64,000 nucleotides of DNA from Porphyrobacter sp. AAP82. Its GTDB lineage: Bacteria; Pseudomonadota; Alphaproteobacteria; Sphingomonadales; Sphingomonadaceae. Position 1 is the stretch's first letter, and each line of letters starts with the position of its first letter. The stretch is taken from positions 1 through 64,000 of the forward strand of contig NZ_ANFX01000040.1 of the NCBI RefSeq assembly GCF_000331285.1. Reading direction: 5' to 3'. A program made the position numbers and the translations under genes. This document shows positions 8,549 through 17,065 of this stretch, one piece after another. The notes under the pieces are model-generated. The model searched no databases and was not told where the DNA came from. It saw only the letters and a program-made list of their open reading frames with translations.

Positions 8549-9689
8549 GCACCGGCCTTTCGATGGAGCGGCGAACCGCCGCGTCGTCGGCCCCCAATAG
8601 GGGCGGCGCGGTGACGCTGTCCATCCGTGCGCCGTCGAAGGACACAGGGAAGCGGATGGTGCGGAAAGTCCCCTTCGGCCCGTCCGGATCGGCCACTTCC
8701 AGCCCGAGCACCTTGGCCTGCTCGGTCGCGAGCACTTCAGTGGTGTCGTAAACGGGCGAATTGGGCACTTCCAGACGGGTCAGCTCGGCGGTCCAGTGAT
8801 CGCGCGGCTGGCTGGCGAAGATCGGGGCGAGGAAGGCGACGACATCCTCGTAATGCGCGATCCGCGCCTCGCGGCTTTCGAAAGCGGGCAGGCCCAGCAT
8901 GTCAGGCTGGCCGACCGCGACCGCGAGATTCTCCCAGAACTTGGGCGGGGAGGACATGTGCAGCGCCAGCCACTTGCCGTCCGCGCACTGGAAGACGTAG
9001 CTCTGCGAGACATGCGGGCGCGAATATGGCCCCATGACCTGATCGGCAGACAGCAGGTGGGTGAAATCGTCGAGGTTGAAGTGGCACATCGCCTCGAACA
9101 TCGAGGTCTCGACCACCCGGCCCCGCTGCGTCACGTGCCGCTCGTTCAACGCCGCAAGAATGCCCAGCGCGGTGTAGAAGCCGGTCATGGCATCGGCGAT
9201 GGCCGGGCCGACGACGCGCGGGTGCTCGGGGTTGACCAGCAGCCTCAAGAAGCCGCTTGCCGCCTGCGCGACGGTATCGAAGGCAGGGCGGTCGCGCTCC
9301 GGGCCTTCCGCGCCGAAGCCCGAGATCGAAGCATAGACCAGCCGCGGGTTGATCCCCTGGAGCCGCGCCGCATCGACCTTGAGCCGGCCTGCCACGCCCG
9401 GCCGGAAGTTCTGGATGAACACGTCGGCATCCTCGACCAGCCGGTCGAGCACGGCGAGGTCTTCCGGGTTCTTGGGATCGATGGTGATCGAGCGCTTGCC
9501 GCGATTGTAGGTCTGGAAGTGCGGGCTGTAGAGTTCGCCCTTGAAGCTGCGGAACGGATCGCCCGTGCCCGGCTGTTCGACCTTGATGACATCAGCGCCC
9601 ATGTCGGCGAGCAGCATGCCGGCGGCAGGGCCGGTGATGAAGGTGCCCATTTCGAGCACGGTAACGCCCGCGAGCGGCCTTGCTGTCAT
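8529..9689 (-). CDS. CaiB/BaiF (class III) CoA-transferase
   Basis: A 386-residue class III CoA-transferase with the Rossmann-like N-terminus (VLEMGTFITGPAAGMLLADMGA), IKVEQPGTGDPFR, the conserved catalytic-type aspartate D166 in GPAIADAMTGFY, and IQNFRPGVAGRL. These enzymes transfer CoA between carboxylic acids. The ATG at 9689 is used; a much longer open frame upstream is antisense to the lyase gene and has no family support. Divergent to a citryl-CoA lyase-like gene, it plausibly activates a hydroxy-acid to the CoA ester that the lyase then cleaves. The specific acid is unknown. Confidence 0.9.
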   Translation of the reverse strand: MTARPLAGVTVLEMGTFITGPAAGMLLADMGADVIKVEQPGTGDPFRSFKGELYSPHFQTYNRGKRSITIDPKNPEDLAVLDRLVEDADVFIQNFRPGVAGRLKVDAARLQGINPRLVYASISGFGAEGPERDRPAFDTVAQAASGFLRLLVNPEHPRVVGPAIADAMTGFYTALGILAALNERHVTQRGRVVETSMFEAMCHFNLDDFTHLLSADQVMGPYSRPHVSQSYVFQCADGKWLALHMSSPPKFWENLAVAVGQPDMLGLPAFESREARIAHYEDVVAFLAPIFASQPRDHWTAELTRLEVPNSPVYDTTEVLATEQAKVLGLEVADPDGPKGTFRTIRFPVSFDGARMDSVTAPPLLGADDAAVRRSIERPVHGVRRG

Positions 9690-9737
9690 CGCTCTGATCC
9701 CATCTGCTTGCCTTGGTGTGGATGTGACACTATATTC

Positions 9738-9769
9738 TTCGCATACCGAAATCAACTTCGAATAACGAA
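9738..9769. promoter_or_regulatory. Paired palindromic operator in the divergent CoA-transferase/lyase promoter
   Basis: Two TTCG-N5-CGAA palindromes at 9738-9750 and 9757-9769, again 19 bp apart, sit in the 93-bp region between the divergent CoA-transferase and lyase starts. The second copy ends 13 bp before the lyase ATG. This placement would let one regulator repress or activate both directions. Confidence 0.8.
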
Positions 9770-9782
9770 AAGGCACGGACTC

Positions 9783-10577
9783 ATGCGCATCGGCAAGCAG
9801 GATAACGCGGTCACTTCGATCTGCACCTCGGATGCGACCAGCATCACGGTGCGCGGGCGGGACCTGTGTAGCGAAGTGATCGGGCATGTCGACTTCACGA
9901 GCTATTTCTGGCTGCTGGTGACCGGCACCATGCCGAGCCCGCCACAGAAGGCGCTCGCCGATGCGGTGCTTTGCGCGATTGCCGAACATGGCCTGGTGCC
10001 GAGCGTCGTCGCCACCCGCATGACCTACGCCGCCGCGCCCGAGGCCTTCCACGGCGCGGTTGCCGCAGGGCTGCTGGGCTGCGGCAGCGTGGTGCTGGGG
10101 AGCGCGGAGGTCGCCGGCAAGTTCTATGCGCAGGTGGTCGCAGTTAGCGATGGCGGTGACGCCGCCGCCACCGCCATCGCCGCGATCAAGGCACTGCGCG
10201 CAGAGAAGAAGGCGATCCCCGGCTTCGGCCACCCCCAGCATTCGGGCGGCGATCCGCGCGCGCACCGCCTGCTGGCGCTGGCCAAGGAGCACGGCATGGA
10301 AGGCAAGCACATCGCCATGCTGCGCACCATCGAGGCCGTGCTTCCCGAGGCGATCGGCCGCAGCCTGCCGATCAACGTCAACGGCGCGATCCCCGCGGTG
10401 ATGCTCGACGCGGGCTTCCCGCTCGCCGCGCTCAAGGGCATCTCGCTCCTCGCCCGCACCGCGAGCCTCATCGCCCACCTCCAGGAAGAGACCGAGCGGC
10501 CCATCGGCTTCATCATGTCGGGAGCCGCCGCCGAGCGGATCGGCTTCGACGACGGGAGCGAGCCTGCCGAGGCTTGA
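9783..10577 (+). CDS. Citryl-CoA lyase-like protein of the citrate synthase superfamily
   Basis: A 264-residue protein, about the length of the short citryl-CoA lyase / citrate-synthase-like family rather than full citrate synthase (about 430). The conserved GFGHPQH contains the family's active-site histidine (H150), and an earlier conserved segment AAPEAFHGAVAAGLLG holds H90. It lies opposite a class III CoA-transferase and shares its operator. The pair suggests CoA activation of a citrate- or citramalate-like acid and cleavage to acetyl-CoA (or propionyl-CoA) plus an oxo-acid. Which acid is used, and whether it works in the cleavage direction, is inference. Confidence 0.78.
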   Translation: MRIGKQDNAVTSICTSDATSITVRGRDLCSEVIGHVDFTSYFWLLVTGTMPSPPQKALADAVLCAIAEHGLVPSVVATRMTYAAAPEAFHGAVAAGLLGCGSVVLGSAEVAGKFYAQVVAVSDGGDAAATAIAAIKALRAEKKAIPGFGHPQHSGGDPRAHRLLALAKEHGMEGKHIAMLRTIEAVLPEAIGRSLPINVNGAIPAVMLDAGFPLAALKGISLLARTASLIAHLQEETERPIGFIMSGAAAERIGFDDGSEPAEA

Positions 10578-10626
10578 TCCCGCGCCCCGCGCGCGTCACT
10601 GACAAGCGGGCAACACGGAGGACGGC

Positions 10627-11979
10627 ATGCGCGCAAGACATCTGATCGCACTGGCGGCGGCGCTCGCAGCCGCGCCGGCGCTGGCCGAAGCGCCGCTCGC
10701 CCTTGCCGAGACCGAGGTCGCCGCCCCCGCGCTTCCCCCGATCCTTTCCCCGCGCGAGCGCGCGGCGCTCGAAAACCGCATCCTTGCCGAACGCCTCGAC
10801 ACGCTGGTCCCGCAGATCATGCGCGCCGAAGGGGTGGACCTGTGGGTGCTGGTCGCGCGCGAATATTTCGAGGAGCCGGTGGTCGCCACCATGCTCGATG
10901 CCGAGAACATGCACGCGCGGCGGCGGACCATCCTGGTTTTCCACGATCCGGGCGAGGACAAGCCGGTCGAGCGCCTGACGGTCAGCCGCTACGGCCTCGG
11001 CGGGCTGTTCGCGCCCGCCTGGGATCCGGACACGCAGCCCGACCAGTGGCAGGCGGTCGCGGAGATCATCGCCGCGCGTGACCCCAAGACAATCGCGATC
11101 AACTCCTCCGACCTCTCGCAATTCGCAGACGGGATGACGCTGAGCCAGTACGACAGGTTCATGAGCGCCCTGCCCCCGCCCTTGCACGAGCGCGTCACCA
11201 GTGGCGAGGGGCTGGCGATCCGCTGGCTCGAAACCCGCACGCCTTCCGAGATGGCGATTTATCCCACTGTCGTGCGCATCGCCCACGCCGTGATCGGCGA
11301 GGCCTTCTCGCGCAAGGTCATCACACCGGGCGTCACCACTGCCGAACAGGTGCAGTGGTGGTATCGCGACCGGCTGATGCAGCTTGGCCTTGATCCATGG
11401 TTCCACCCCTCGGTCGCGATCCAGCGGCAGGGGGCCGCGGGGATGATCGAAGGCGACAAGGTGATCCGGCCGGGCGATCTGCTGTGGACCGATTTCGGCA
11501 TCACCTACCTGCGGCTCAACACCGATACCCAGCACCTCGCCTATGTGCTGAAGCCGGGCGAGACCGAGGCGCCGGCGGGCCTCACAGCCGGACTCGCGAA
11601 CAGCAACCGGGTGCAGGATTTCCTGCGCGCCGCGTTCAAGCCCGGGCGCAGCGGCAACGAGGCGCTTGCCATCGCCCGCGCCGAAGCGATCGCGGCGGGG
11701 CTCGATCCTTCGATCTACACCCACCCGATCGGCCACCACGGCCATGGCGCGGGGCCGGCGATCGGCTTCTGGGACAACCAGAAGCCCGATCCGCGAGGGA
11801 GCGGCCCGATTCGGCCGAACACCGCCTGGTCGATCGAGCTCACCTCTTATGCCAAGGTGCCCGAATGGGGCGGCCAGCGCGTCGATTTCCGCACCGAGGA
11901 GGACGCCTTCTTCGATGGCGAGGCCGTGCGCTTCATCGATGGCCGGCAGACCACGATCACGCTGATCGCTTCGGATTAG
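10627..11979 (+). CDS. Exported M24-family metallopeptidase (Xaa-Pro aminopeptidase-like)
   Basis: 450 residues beginning with a clear signal peptide (MRARHLIALAAALAAAPALA), so the protein is exported. The C-terminal half has the pita-bread fold of M24 peptidases: metal-ligand segments WTDFG and NTDTQH, HPIGHHGHGAGPAIGFWDN, SIELTSY and FRTEEDAFFDGE. The N-terminal creatinase-like domain precedes it. It probably trims peptides in the periplasm. The stop overlaps that of the convergent SMP-30 gene by 4 bases. No strong tie to the citryl-CoA lyase gene 49 bp upstream beyond possible read-through. Confidence 0.85.
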   Translation: MRARHLIALAAALAAAPALAEAPLALAETEVAAPALPPILSPRERAALENRILAERLDTLVPQIMRAEGVDLWVLVAREYFEEPVVATMLDAENMHARRRTILVFHDPGEDKPVERLTVSRYGLGGLFAPAWDPDTQPDQWQAVAEIIAARDPKTIAINSSDLSQFADGMTLSQYDRFMSALPPPLHERVTSGEGLAIRWLETRTPSEMAIYPTVVRIAHAVIGEAFSRKVITPGVTTAEQVQWWYRDRLMQLGLDPWFHPSVAIQRQGAAGMIEGDKVIRPGDLLWTDFGITYLRLNTDTQHLAYVLKPGETEAPAGLTAGLANSNRVQDFLRAAFKPGRSGNEALAIARAEAIAAGLDPSIYTHPIGHHGHGAGPAIGFWDNQKPDPRGSGPIRPNTAWSIELTSYAKVPEWGGQRVDFRTEEDAFFDGEAVRFIDGRQTTITLIASD

Positions 11980-12947
11980 CGGCTCGACGATCCGATCCCG
12001 CGCGCGCGGGTCTTGACGCGGTACACGTCGGACTGGGCAGTGATGTAGAGATCGGACAGGTCCGGGCCGCCCCAGGCGAGATTGGTCGCGCGTCTGGGCA
12101 CGGCCATCCGTTCAAGCAGTGCGCGCTTGGCCGGGTCGACCACACAGATCCCGCCCGGGCAGGTCAAATACACAATCCCGTCGCTGTCCACGCGCACCCC
12201 GTCGACATTGCCGGAAAGCCCCTCCACCTTGAGGTCGATCACCTGCCGCTTGCCCGAGGCGCTGCCATCTGCGGCAATGTCATAGGCCCAAAGGGTCTGT
12301 GTCGCGGTATCGCCGACATAAAGCACCTTTTCATCGGGCGAGAGGGCAAGGCCGTTGGGGCGCGCCAGACCGTCATCGATCAGCGCCATGCGCCCGGTCT
12401 TCTCGTCGAGCGCAAACACCCCCGAGAAGCCTGTCTCGCTCTGTCGCTGGCCGAGGCCATAGGGCGGGTCGGTGAAGAAGATCATCCCGTCGCCGCGCAC
12501 CACGACGTCGTTGGGGCTGTTGAGGTGCTTGCCCTCGAAGCTTTCGGCGATCACCTGCCGCCCGCTCTGCGGCGTCCAGCGGGTCAGCGCGCCGCTGCCG
12601 TGCTCGGCATTGAGAAGGCGGCCTGCGCGGTCGAAGGTATGGCCATTGGCGTTCATGCTGGGCGCATAGAGCACCGTCGGCGCGCCCGCGTCGGTGGTGT
12701 AGGCGTAGACCGTGTTGCCCGGGATATCGCTGAAGATCAGCCGCACCCCATCCCACGCCGGGCCTTCGGTGAAGGTGTAGCCGGTGGCGACCAGTTCCAT
12801 CGTGCCCTCGACGAGGCGCGGCTCGGCGACCACCAGCGTGCCCTGTGCGCTCGCTCCGGCACTCACTGCCGCGCTGTCCTGCGCTGCGGCGCCCCCCGCC
12901 ACCAGCGCGAGCACCGCGCCGCCGATTGCCATCCATGCTCTTGCCAT
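11976..12947 (-). CDS. SMP-30/gluconolactonase/LRE-family protein, exported
   Basis: 323 residues with a signal peptide from the ATG at 12947 (ARAWMAIGGAVLALVAGGAA). The body is a six-bladed beta-propeller of the SMP-30 family: TEGPAWDG near the start carries the first metal-binding glutamate, and LNSPNDVVVRGDG and ALSPDEKVLYVGDT match the central metal-binding asparagine/aspartate blades. Family members hydrolyse sugar lactones or other lactones with a divalent metal. A periplasmic lactonase is the best general description. Confidence 0.85.
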   Translation of the reverse strand: MARAWMAIGGAVLALVAGGAAAQDSAAVSAGASAQGTLVVAEPRLVEGTMELVATGYTFTEGPAWDGVRLIFSDIPGNTVYAYTTDAGAPTVLYAPSMNANGHTFDRAGRLLNAEHGSGALTRWTPQSGRQVIAESFEGKHLNSPNDVVVRGDGMIFFTDPPYGLGQRQSETGFSGVFALDEKTGRMALIDDGLARPNGLALSPDEKVLYVGDTATQTLWAYDIAADGSASGKRQVIDLKVEGLSGNVDGVRVDSDGIVYLTCPGGICVVDPAKRALLERMAVPRRATNLAWGGPDLSDLYITAQSDVYRVKTRARGIGSSSR

Positions 12948-13087
12948 CGCCTGCCTCTTCGCTCGCCTCGTCTTGCTGCGACAGTGCCCTGCCGCGCAGG
13001 CCGATGCCAGCACTTTTGAGGGGAGGCGCGAGGGTTGCAAGCAACCTCCTCGGGGGGCATTGGGAGCGCAGACAGGAGACCCCCGCA

Positions 13088-14581
13088 ATGCGTCAGATCG
13101 ACCACTTCATCGTCGGCGGCTCGCCCGCTCCGGCCCGCAAGCACAGCGTCTGGAATCCCTCGACCGGCGAGGTCCAGGCCGAGGTCGCGCTGGGCGATGC
13201 GGCACTGCTCGCCCGCGCGGTGGAAACCGCCAGGCGCGTCCAGCCCGGCTGGGCGGCCACCAATCCGCAGCGCCGTGCCCGGGTCATGTTCGCCTTCAAG
13301 GAACTGGTCGAGGCGAACATGCAGAGCCTCGCCGAAATGCTCTCATCCGAACACGGCAAGACCGTCCCCGACGCGCGCGGCGATGTGCAGCGCGGCCTTG
13401 AAGTGATCGAATATGCCTGCGGCCTGCCGCAGATCATGAAGGGCGAATACACCCACGGCGCAGGGCCTGGGATCGATGTCTATTCGATGCGCCAGCCGCT
13501 CGGCATCGGCGCAGGCATCACCCCGTTCAATTTCCCGGCGATGATCCCGATGTGGATGTTCGGCATGGCCTGCGCAGCGGGCAATGCCTTCATCCTCAAG
13601 CCTTCCGAGCGTGACCCTTCCGTGCCGGTGCGGCTTGCCGAACTGTTCCTCGAAGCGGGCGCGCCCGAGGGGCTGCTCCAGGTCGTCCACGGCGACAAGG
13701 AGATGGTCGACGCGATCATCGACCACCCCGATATCGCCGCGATCAGCTTTGTGGGCTCATCGGATATCGCGCAATATATCTACGCGCGCGGCTCGGCCAA
13801 CAACAAGCGCGTGCAGGCATTCGGCGGGGCAAAGAACCACGGGATCGTGCTGCCTGACGCCGACCTCGACCAGGTCGTCACCGACCTCACGGGCGCGGCC
13901 TTCGGCTCGGCGGGAGAGCGCTGCATGGCGCTGCCCGTGGTGGTGCCGGTGGGCGAGGAGACGGCCGAGCGGCTCAAGGAGAAGCTCCTGAAGTCGATCG
14001 CTGCCTTGCGCATCGGGGTCTCGAATGACCCCGAGGCGGACTATGGCCCGGTCGTCACCCCCGAGCACAAGGCGCGGATCGAGCAGTGGATCACCACGGC
14101 GGAGCAGGAAGGCGCGCAGATCGTCGTCGACGGGCGCGGCTTCACGCTTCAAGGCCACGAACAGGGCTTCTTCGTCGGCCCGACGCTGATCGACCACGTC
14201 ACCCCGCAAATGAAATCCTATCAGGAGGAAATCTTCGGCCCCGTGCTCCAGATCGTGCGCGCGCGTGATTTTGAAGAGGCGGTGCGCCTGCCGTCCGAGC
14301 ACCAGTATGGCAACGGCGTCGCGATCTTCACCCGCAACGGCCACGCCGCGCGCGAGTTTGCGGCGCGGGTGAACGTGGGCATGGTCGGGATCAACGTGCC
14401 GATCCCGGTCCCGGTCGCCTATCACTCCTTCGGCGGGTGGAAGCGTTCGGGCTTCGGCGACATTGACCAGTATGGCGTGGAAGGCCTCAGGTTCTGGACC
14501 AAGAACAAGAAGATCACCCAGCGCTGGCCGGATGGTTCGCAAGACGGATCGAACGCCTTCGTCATCCCGACGATGGGGTGA
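13088..14581 (+). CDS. mmsA: CoA-acylating methylmalonate-semialdehyde dehydrogenase
   Basis: 497 residues, the usual MmsA length. The aldehyde dehydrogenase fold is evident, with catalytic C279 in FGSAGERCMALPV and the MmsA-type NHGIVLPDAD in place of the general-base glutamate of ordinary aldehyde dehydrogenases. The C-terminal FGGWKRSGFGD is also typical. It converts methylmalonate semialdehyde (valine, inositol catabolism) or malonate semialdehyde to propionyl- or acetyl-CoA. The ATG at 13088 has an AGGAG site upstream. Other valine genes are not adjacent, so here it stands alone in front of a deacetylase gene 6 bp downstream. Confidence 0.93.
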   Translation: MRQIDHFIVGGSPAPARKHSVWNPSTGEVQAEVALGDAALLARAVETARRVQPGWAATNPQRRARVMFAFKELVEANMQSLAEMLSSEHGKTVPDARGDVQRGLEVIEYACGLPQIMKGEYTHGAGPGIDVYSMRQPLGIGAGITPFNFPAMIPMWMFGMACAAGNAFILKPSERDPSVPVRLAELFLEAGAPEGLLQVVHGDKEMVDAIIDHPDIAAISFVGSSDIAQYIYARGSANNKRVQAFGGAKNHGIVLPDADLDQVVTDLTGAAFGSAGERCMALPVVVPVGEETAERLKEKLLKSIAALRIGVSNDPEADYGPVVTPEHKARIEQWITTAEQEGAQIVVDGRGFTLQGHEQGFFVGPTLIDHVTPQMKSYQEEIFGPVLQIVRARDFEEAVRLPSEHQYGNGVAIFTRNGHAAREFAARVNVGMVGINVPIPVPVAYHSFGGWKRSGFGDIDQYGVEGLRFWTKNKKITQRWPDGSQDGSNAFVIPTMG

Positions 14582-14587
14582 TCGGCA

Positions 14588-15535
14588 GTGCGGGCGTTCC
14601 TGTTGATGGTGTGGGCGGCGGCGCTGGCGCTGGCCGCCCCGACGCTTGCACAAGACAAGCGCATTGCGCTCACCTTCGATGATGTGCCGCGTGGGGCAGG
14701 CGCGTTCTTCACGCCGGATGATCGCACCACGCGCCTGATCGCGGCTCTGCGCGAGGCGGGCGTTCGCCAAGCCGCGTTCTTCGTCACCACCGCCAATCTG
14801 GACACCCCCGACGGCGCGGGCGGCGAGGCGCGGATCGCCGCCTATGCCGCCGCCGGGCATGTCATCGCCAACCACAGCCATTCGCACTGGCACCTCGACC
14901 AGACCGGGGCCGAGGCCTACCTCGCCGACCTCGACCGCGCAGCCGCATGGCTGAGGGGGCGCTCCGGCTACCGGGCGTGGTTCCGCTACCCCTTCCTCGA
15001 CGAGGGCGGGCGCGATGCGGCCAAGCGTGACGCGCTGCGGGCGGGCCTTGTCGCCCGCGGGCTCAGGAACGGCTATGTCACTGCCGACGGATCGGACTGG
15101 CATCTCGAACAGCTGACCGTCGAGGCCGCGCGCGCCGGCACGGCAATGGACATGGCGGCGCTCAGGAAGCTCTACCTGCAATCGCAGATGAGCGGCATCG
15201 CCTATCACGATGCCCTTGCTCAGGCCACACTCGGCCGCTCGCCGCCGCACGTGATGCTGCTCCACGAGACCGATCTTGCCGCGCTGTTCATCGCCGATCT
15301 GGTCGCCGAACTGAACAGGGATGGCTGGACGATCATCACCGCGGATGAGGCCTATGCCGATGCCGAGCTCGCCGCCGCGATGCCGGTCGTCCCGCACACC
15401 TCGGGCACGCTTACCGGCATGATGGCGTGGGAACGCGGTATCCAGCCGCCGATCGTGCCGCTACGGATGAACGCCGAGATGATGAGCTGGCTGTTCGCGC
15501 GTGATGTGCTGGCGCCGTCGGCGCCGCAGGTCTGA
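14588..15535 (+). CDS. Exported polysaccharide deacetylase-family protein
   Basis: 315 residues from a GTG at 14588, with a signal peptide ending near ALAAPTLAQ. The NodB-homology domain shows the TFDD metal/catalytic motif, the HSHSH metal site and RYPF, all in order. Such enzymes remove acetyl groups from peptidoglycan or other polysaccharides. A C-terminal extension follows the catalytic domain. It is 6 bp after mmsA; co-transcription is likely, but a shared pathway is not evident. Confidence 0.85.
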   Translation: MRAFLLMVWAAALALAAPTLAQDKRIALTFDDVPRGAGAFFTPDDRTTRLIAALREAGVRQAAFFVTTANLDTPDGAGGEARIAAYAAAGHVIANHSHSHWHLDQTGAEAYLADLDRAAAWLRGRSGYRAWFRYPFLDEGGRDAAKRDALRAGLVARGLRNGYVTADGSDWHLEQLTVEAARAGTAMDMAALRKLYLQSQMSGIAYHDALAQATLGRSPPHVMLLHETDLAALFIADLVAELNRDGWTIITADEAYADAELAAAMPVVPHTSGTLTGMMAWERGIQPPIVPLRMNAEMMSWLFARDVLAPSAPQV

Positions 15536-15658
15536 CAGCCATCGCGGCGCGCGCGCCGAAACGATCCCCGCTTGGCTAACCGCGCGCTTTGCGGCTAAGG
15601 GCGCAGCTCCTATGGTTGTCCCGCCCTGCCCCTTCCGCACGCCCGGGCCCTCCGCTGA

Positions 15659-16963
15659 ATGAAGCAGGTCTTTGCCAACATGGGCTGGCTGCTCGGCGGG
15701 CGCGGGTTCAACGCAGGTCTGAGCCTCCTCTACCTCGCCATCGCCGCGCGCACGCTGGGCACCGACGGCTTCGGCTACATGGCGCTGATCATCGCGCTGG
15801 GGCAGGCGATCACCGGCTTTTCGAGCTTCCAGACCTGGCAGTTCATCGTCCGCTGGGGCGCGGACCCGGACAACCCCGGCGTCGATATCGCCCGCGCGCG
15901 CGAGGCAACCGGGTTTGCCGTCGCGCTCGACCTCTTGTCCTTCGCGGGCGGGACAATCGCCTCGGCGGTGCTGGTGCTGACCGCGCCCTTGTGGCTCGAT
16001 GTGCCGCGCGATCTCTTGTGGCTGACCTTCTGGTACTGCGTGATATCGGTGGCGACGATCCGCACGACGCCGACCGGCATCCTGCGGCTCCATTCCGAAT
16101 ACGGCAAGGCGACCTGGGCCGAAGCGGTGCAACCGGTGATCCGCGCGGCCGGCGCCGGGCTGGCATGGGGGCTGATGCCCGACGTGACCGGCTTCATCCT
16201 CGCCTTCGCGGCCTCCGAAGTCGGCACGGCGCTGGCGCTGTGGTGGGTCGCGGTACGGGTGCAGCCAGTGAGCCTTGCCTCGGTCAGCCTCAAGGCGATC
16301 CCGGCGCGTTACGATGGCGTGTGGCGCTTCGTCGTCTCGACCAACCTGTCGAGCAGCCTTGCGGTCGCAGGCAAGCAGGTGATGGTCCTCTTGGTAGGCA
16401 CCTTCGGCGGCGCCTATCTTGCCGGCGGTTTCCGCATCGCCAACCAGCTGGGCGTGGCGCTGATCGCGCTCGCGCAGACCATCTCCAAGGCGATCCTGCC
16501 CGAGCTGGTGCAATCGCGAAGCGGCGCGGTCGAGATCGCGCGGCGCATGGCCAATATCGCCGCAATTGCCGGGGTGACGGCGGTGGTGACCGCGATCCTG
16601 TTCGGGCGCGAGGGGCTGGCGCTGATCGCGGGCGAACAGTTCACCGGCTTCTACTGGGCGATGATCATCCTCAGCATTGCAGGCGCGGTCGAGCTGGTCG
16701 GGGCGAGCCTCGAATCGCTGCTGATCTCGGCAGGCAAGGCGCACATCGCCTTCCTCGTGCGGCTGGTGCCGACGATCCTTGCGCTGCTGTTTCTGGAAGC
16801 GGCCATCGACTGGAAGGGCGCGCAGGGGGCCGGCTTTGCGGTGCTGGGATCAAGCCTGCTCGCAGTGGTCGGCTTCTATGTGGCGATCGTGAACCTCAAG
16901 CAGTTCCGGCTGGTCGTGGAGCCCGATGCTGAAGGGACGGACAAGGCTCCGCCGGCCCGCTAA
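15659..16963 (+). CDS. Polysaccharide/oligosaccharide flippase (Wzx/PST-like, MOP superfamily)
   Basis: 434 residues with 12 or so hydrophobic helices spread over the whole length and no large soluble domain, beginning MKQVFANMGWLLGGRGFN, which is typical of Wzx/PST exporters. Such proteins flip lipid-linked saccharides across the inner membrane. No glycosyltransferases surround it, so it may serve a polymer made elsewhere; the deacetylase upstream is the only related neighbour. A cluster of hairpins follows the stop. Confidence 0.82.
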   Translation: MKQVFANMGWLLGGRGFNAGLSLLYLAIAARTLGTDGFGYMALIIALGQAITGFSSFQTWQFIVRWGADPDNPGVDIARAREATGFAVALDLLSFAGGTIASAVLVLTAPLWLDVPRDLLWLTFWYCVISVATIRTTPTGILRLHSEYGKATWAEAVQPVIRAAGAGLAWGLMPDVTGFILAFAASEVGTALALWWVAVRVQPVSLASVSLKAIPARYDGVWRFVVSTNLSSSLAVAGKQVMVLLVGTFGGAYLAGGFRIANQLGVALIALAQTISKAILPELVQSRSGAVEIARRMANIAAIAGVTAVVTAILFGREGLALIAGEQFTGFYWAMIILSIAGAVELVGASLESLLISAGKAHIAFLVRLVPTILALLFLEAAIDWKGAQGAGFAVLGSSLLAVVGFYVAIVNLKQFRLVVEPDAEGTDKAPPAR

Positions 16964-16970
16964 CCTGGCT

Positions 16971-17058
16971 CCCCTCCCTTGAGGGAGGGGTCGGGGGTGG
17001 GGCGAGGCCGCTCGCGTGGGAGCCCCCACCCCCGCCCCCTCCCCAAGGGGAGGGGGAG
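16971..17058. repeat. Triple-hairpin intergenic repeat (REP-like), possible bidirectional terminator
   Basis: Three nested or adjacent inverted repeats fill the gap between the convergent flippase and gcvPB genes: CCCCTCCC/GGGAGGGG at 16971-16990, GGGGGTGGGG pairing with the CCCCCACCCCC around 17023-17033, and CCCCCTCCCC/GGGGAGGGGG at 17036-17057. The style is that of mobile REP/BIME-like intergenic elements. It may also stop transcription from both sides, though no T-tract is present. Confidence 0.65.
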
Positions 17059-17065
17059 AATTGAG

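Noticed and set aside
9690..10478. N-terminal extension of the CoA-transferase frame to 10478
   Set aside because: The extension is antisense to the lyase gene and covers its promoter and operators; class III CoA-transferases start at the ATG at 9689.
15461..16744. Minus-strand 427-codon frame opposite the flippase
   Set aside because: The plus strand gives a membrane protein with proper helix periodicity; the reverse frame is charged, repetitive and without homology.
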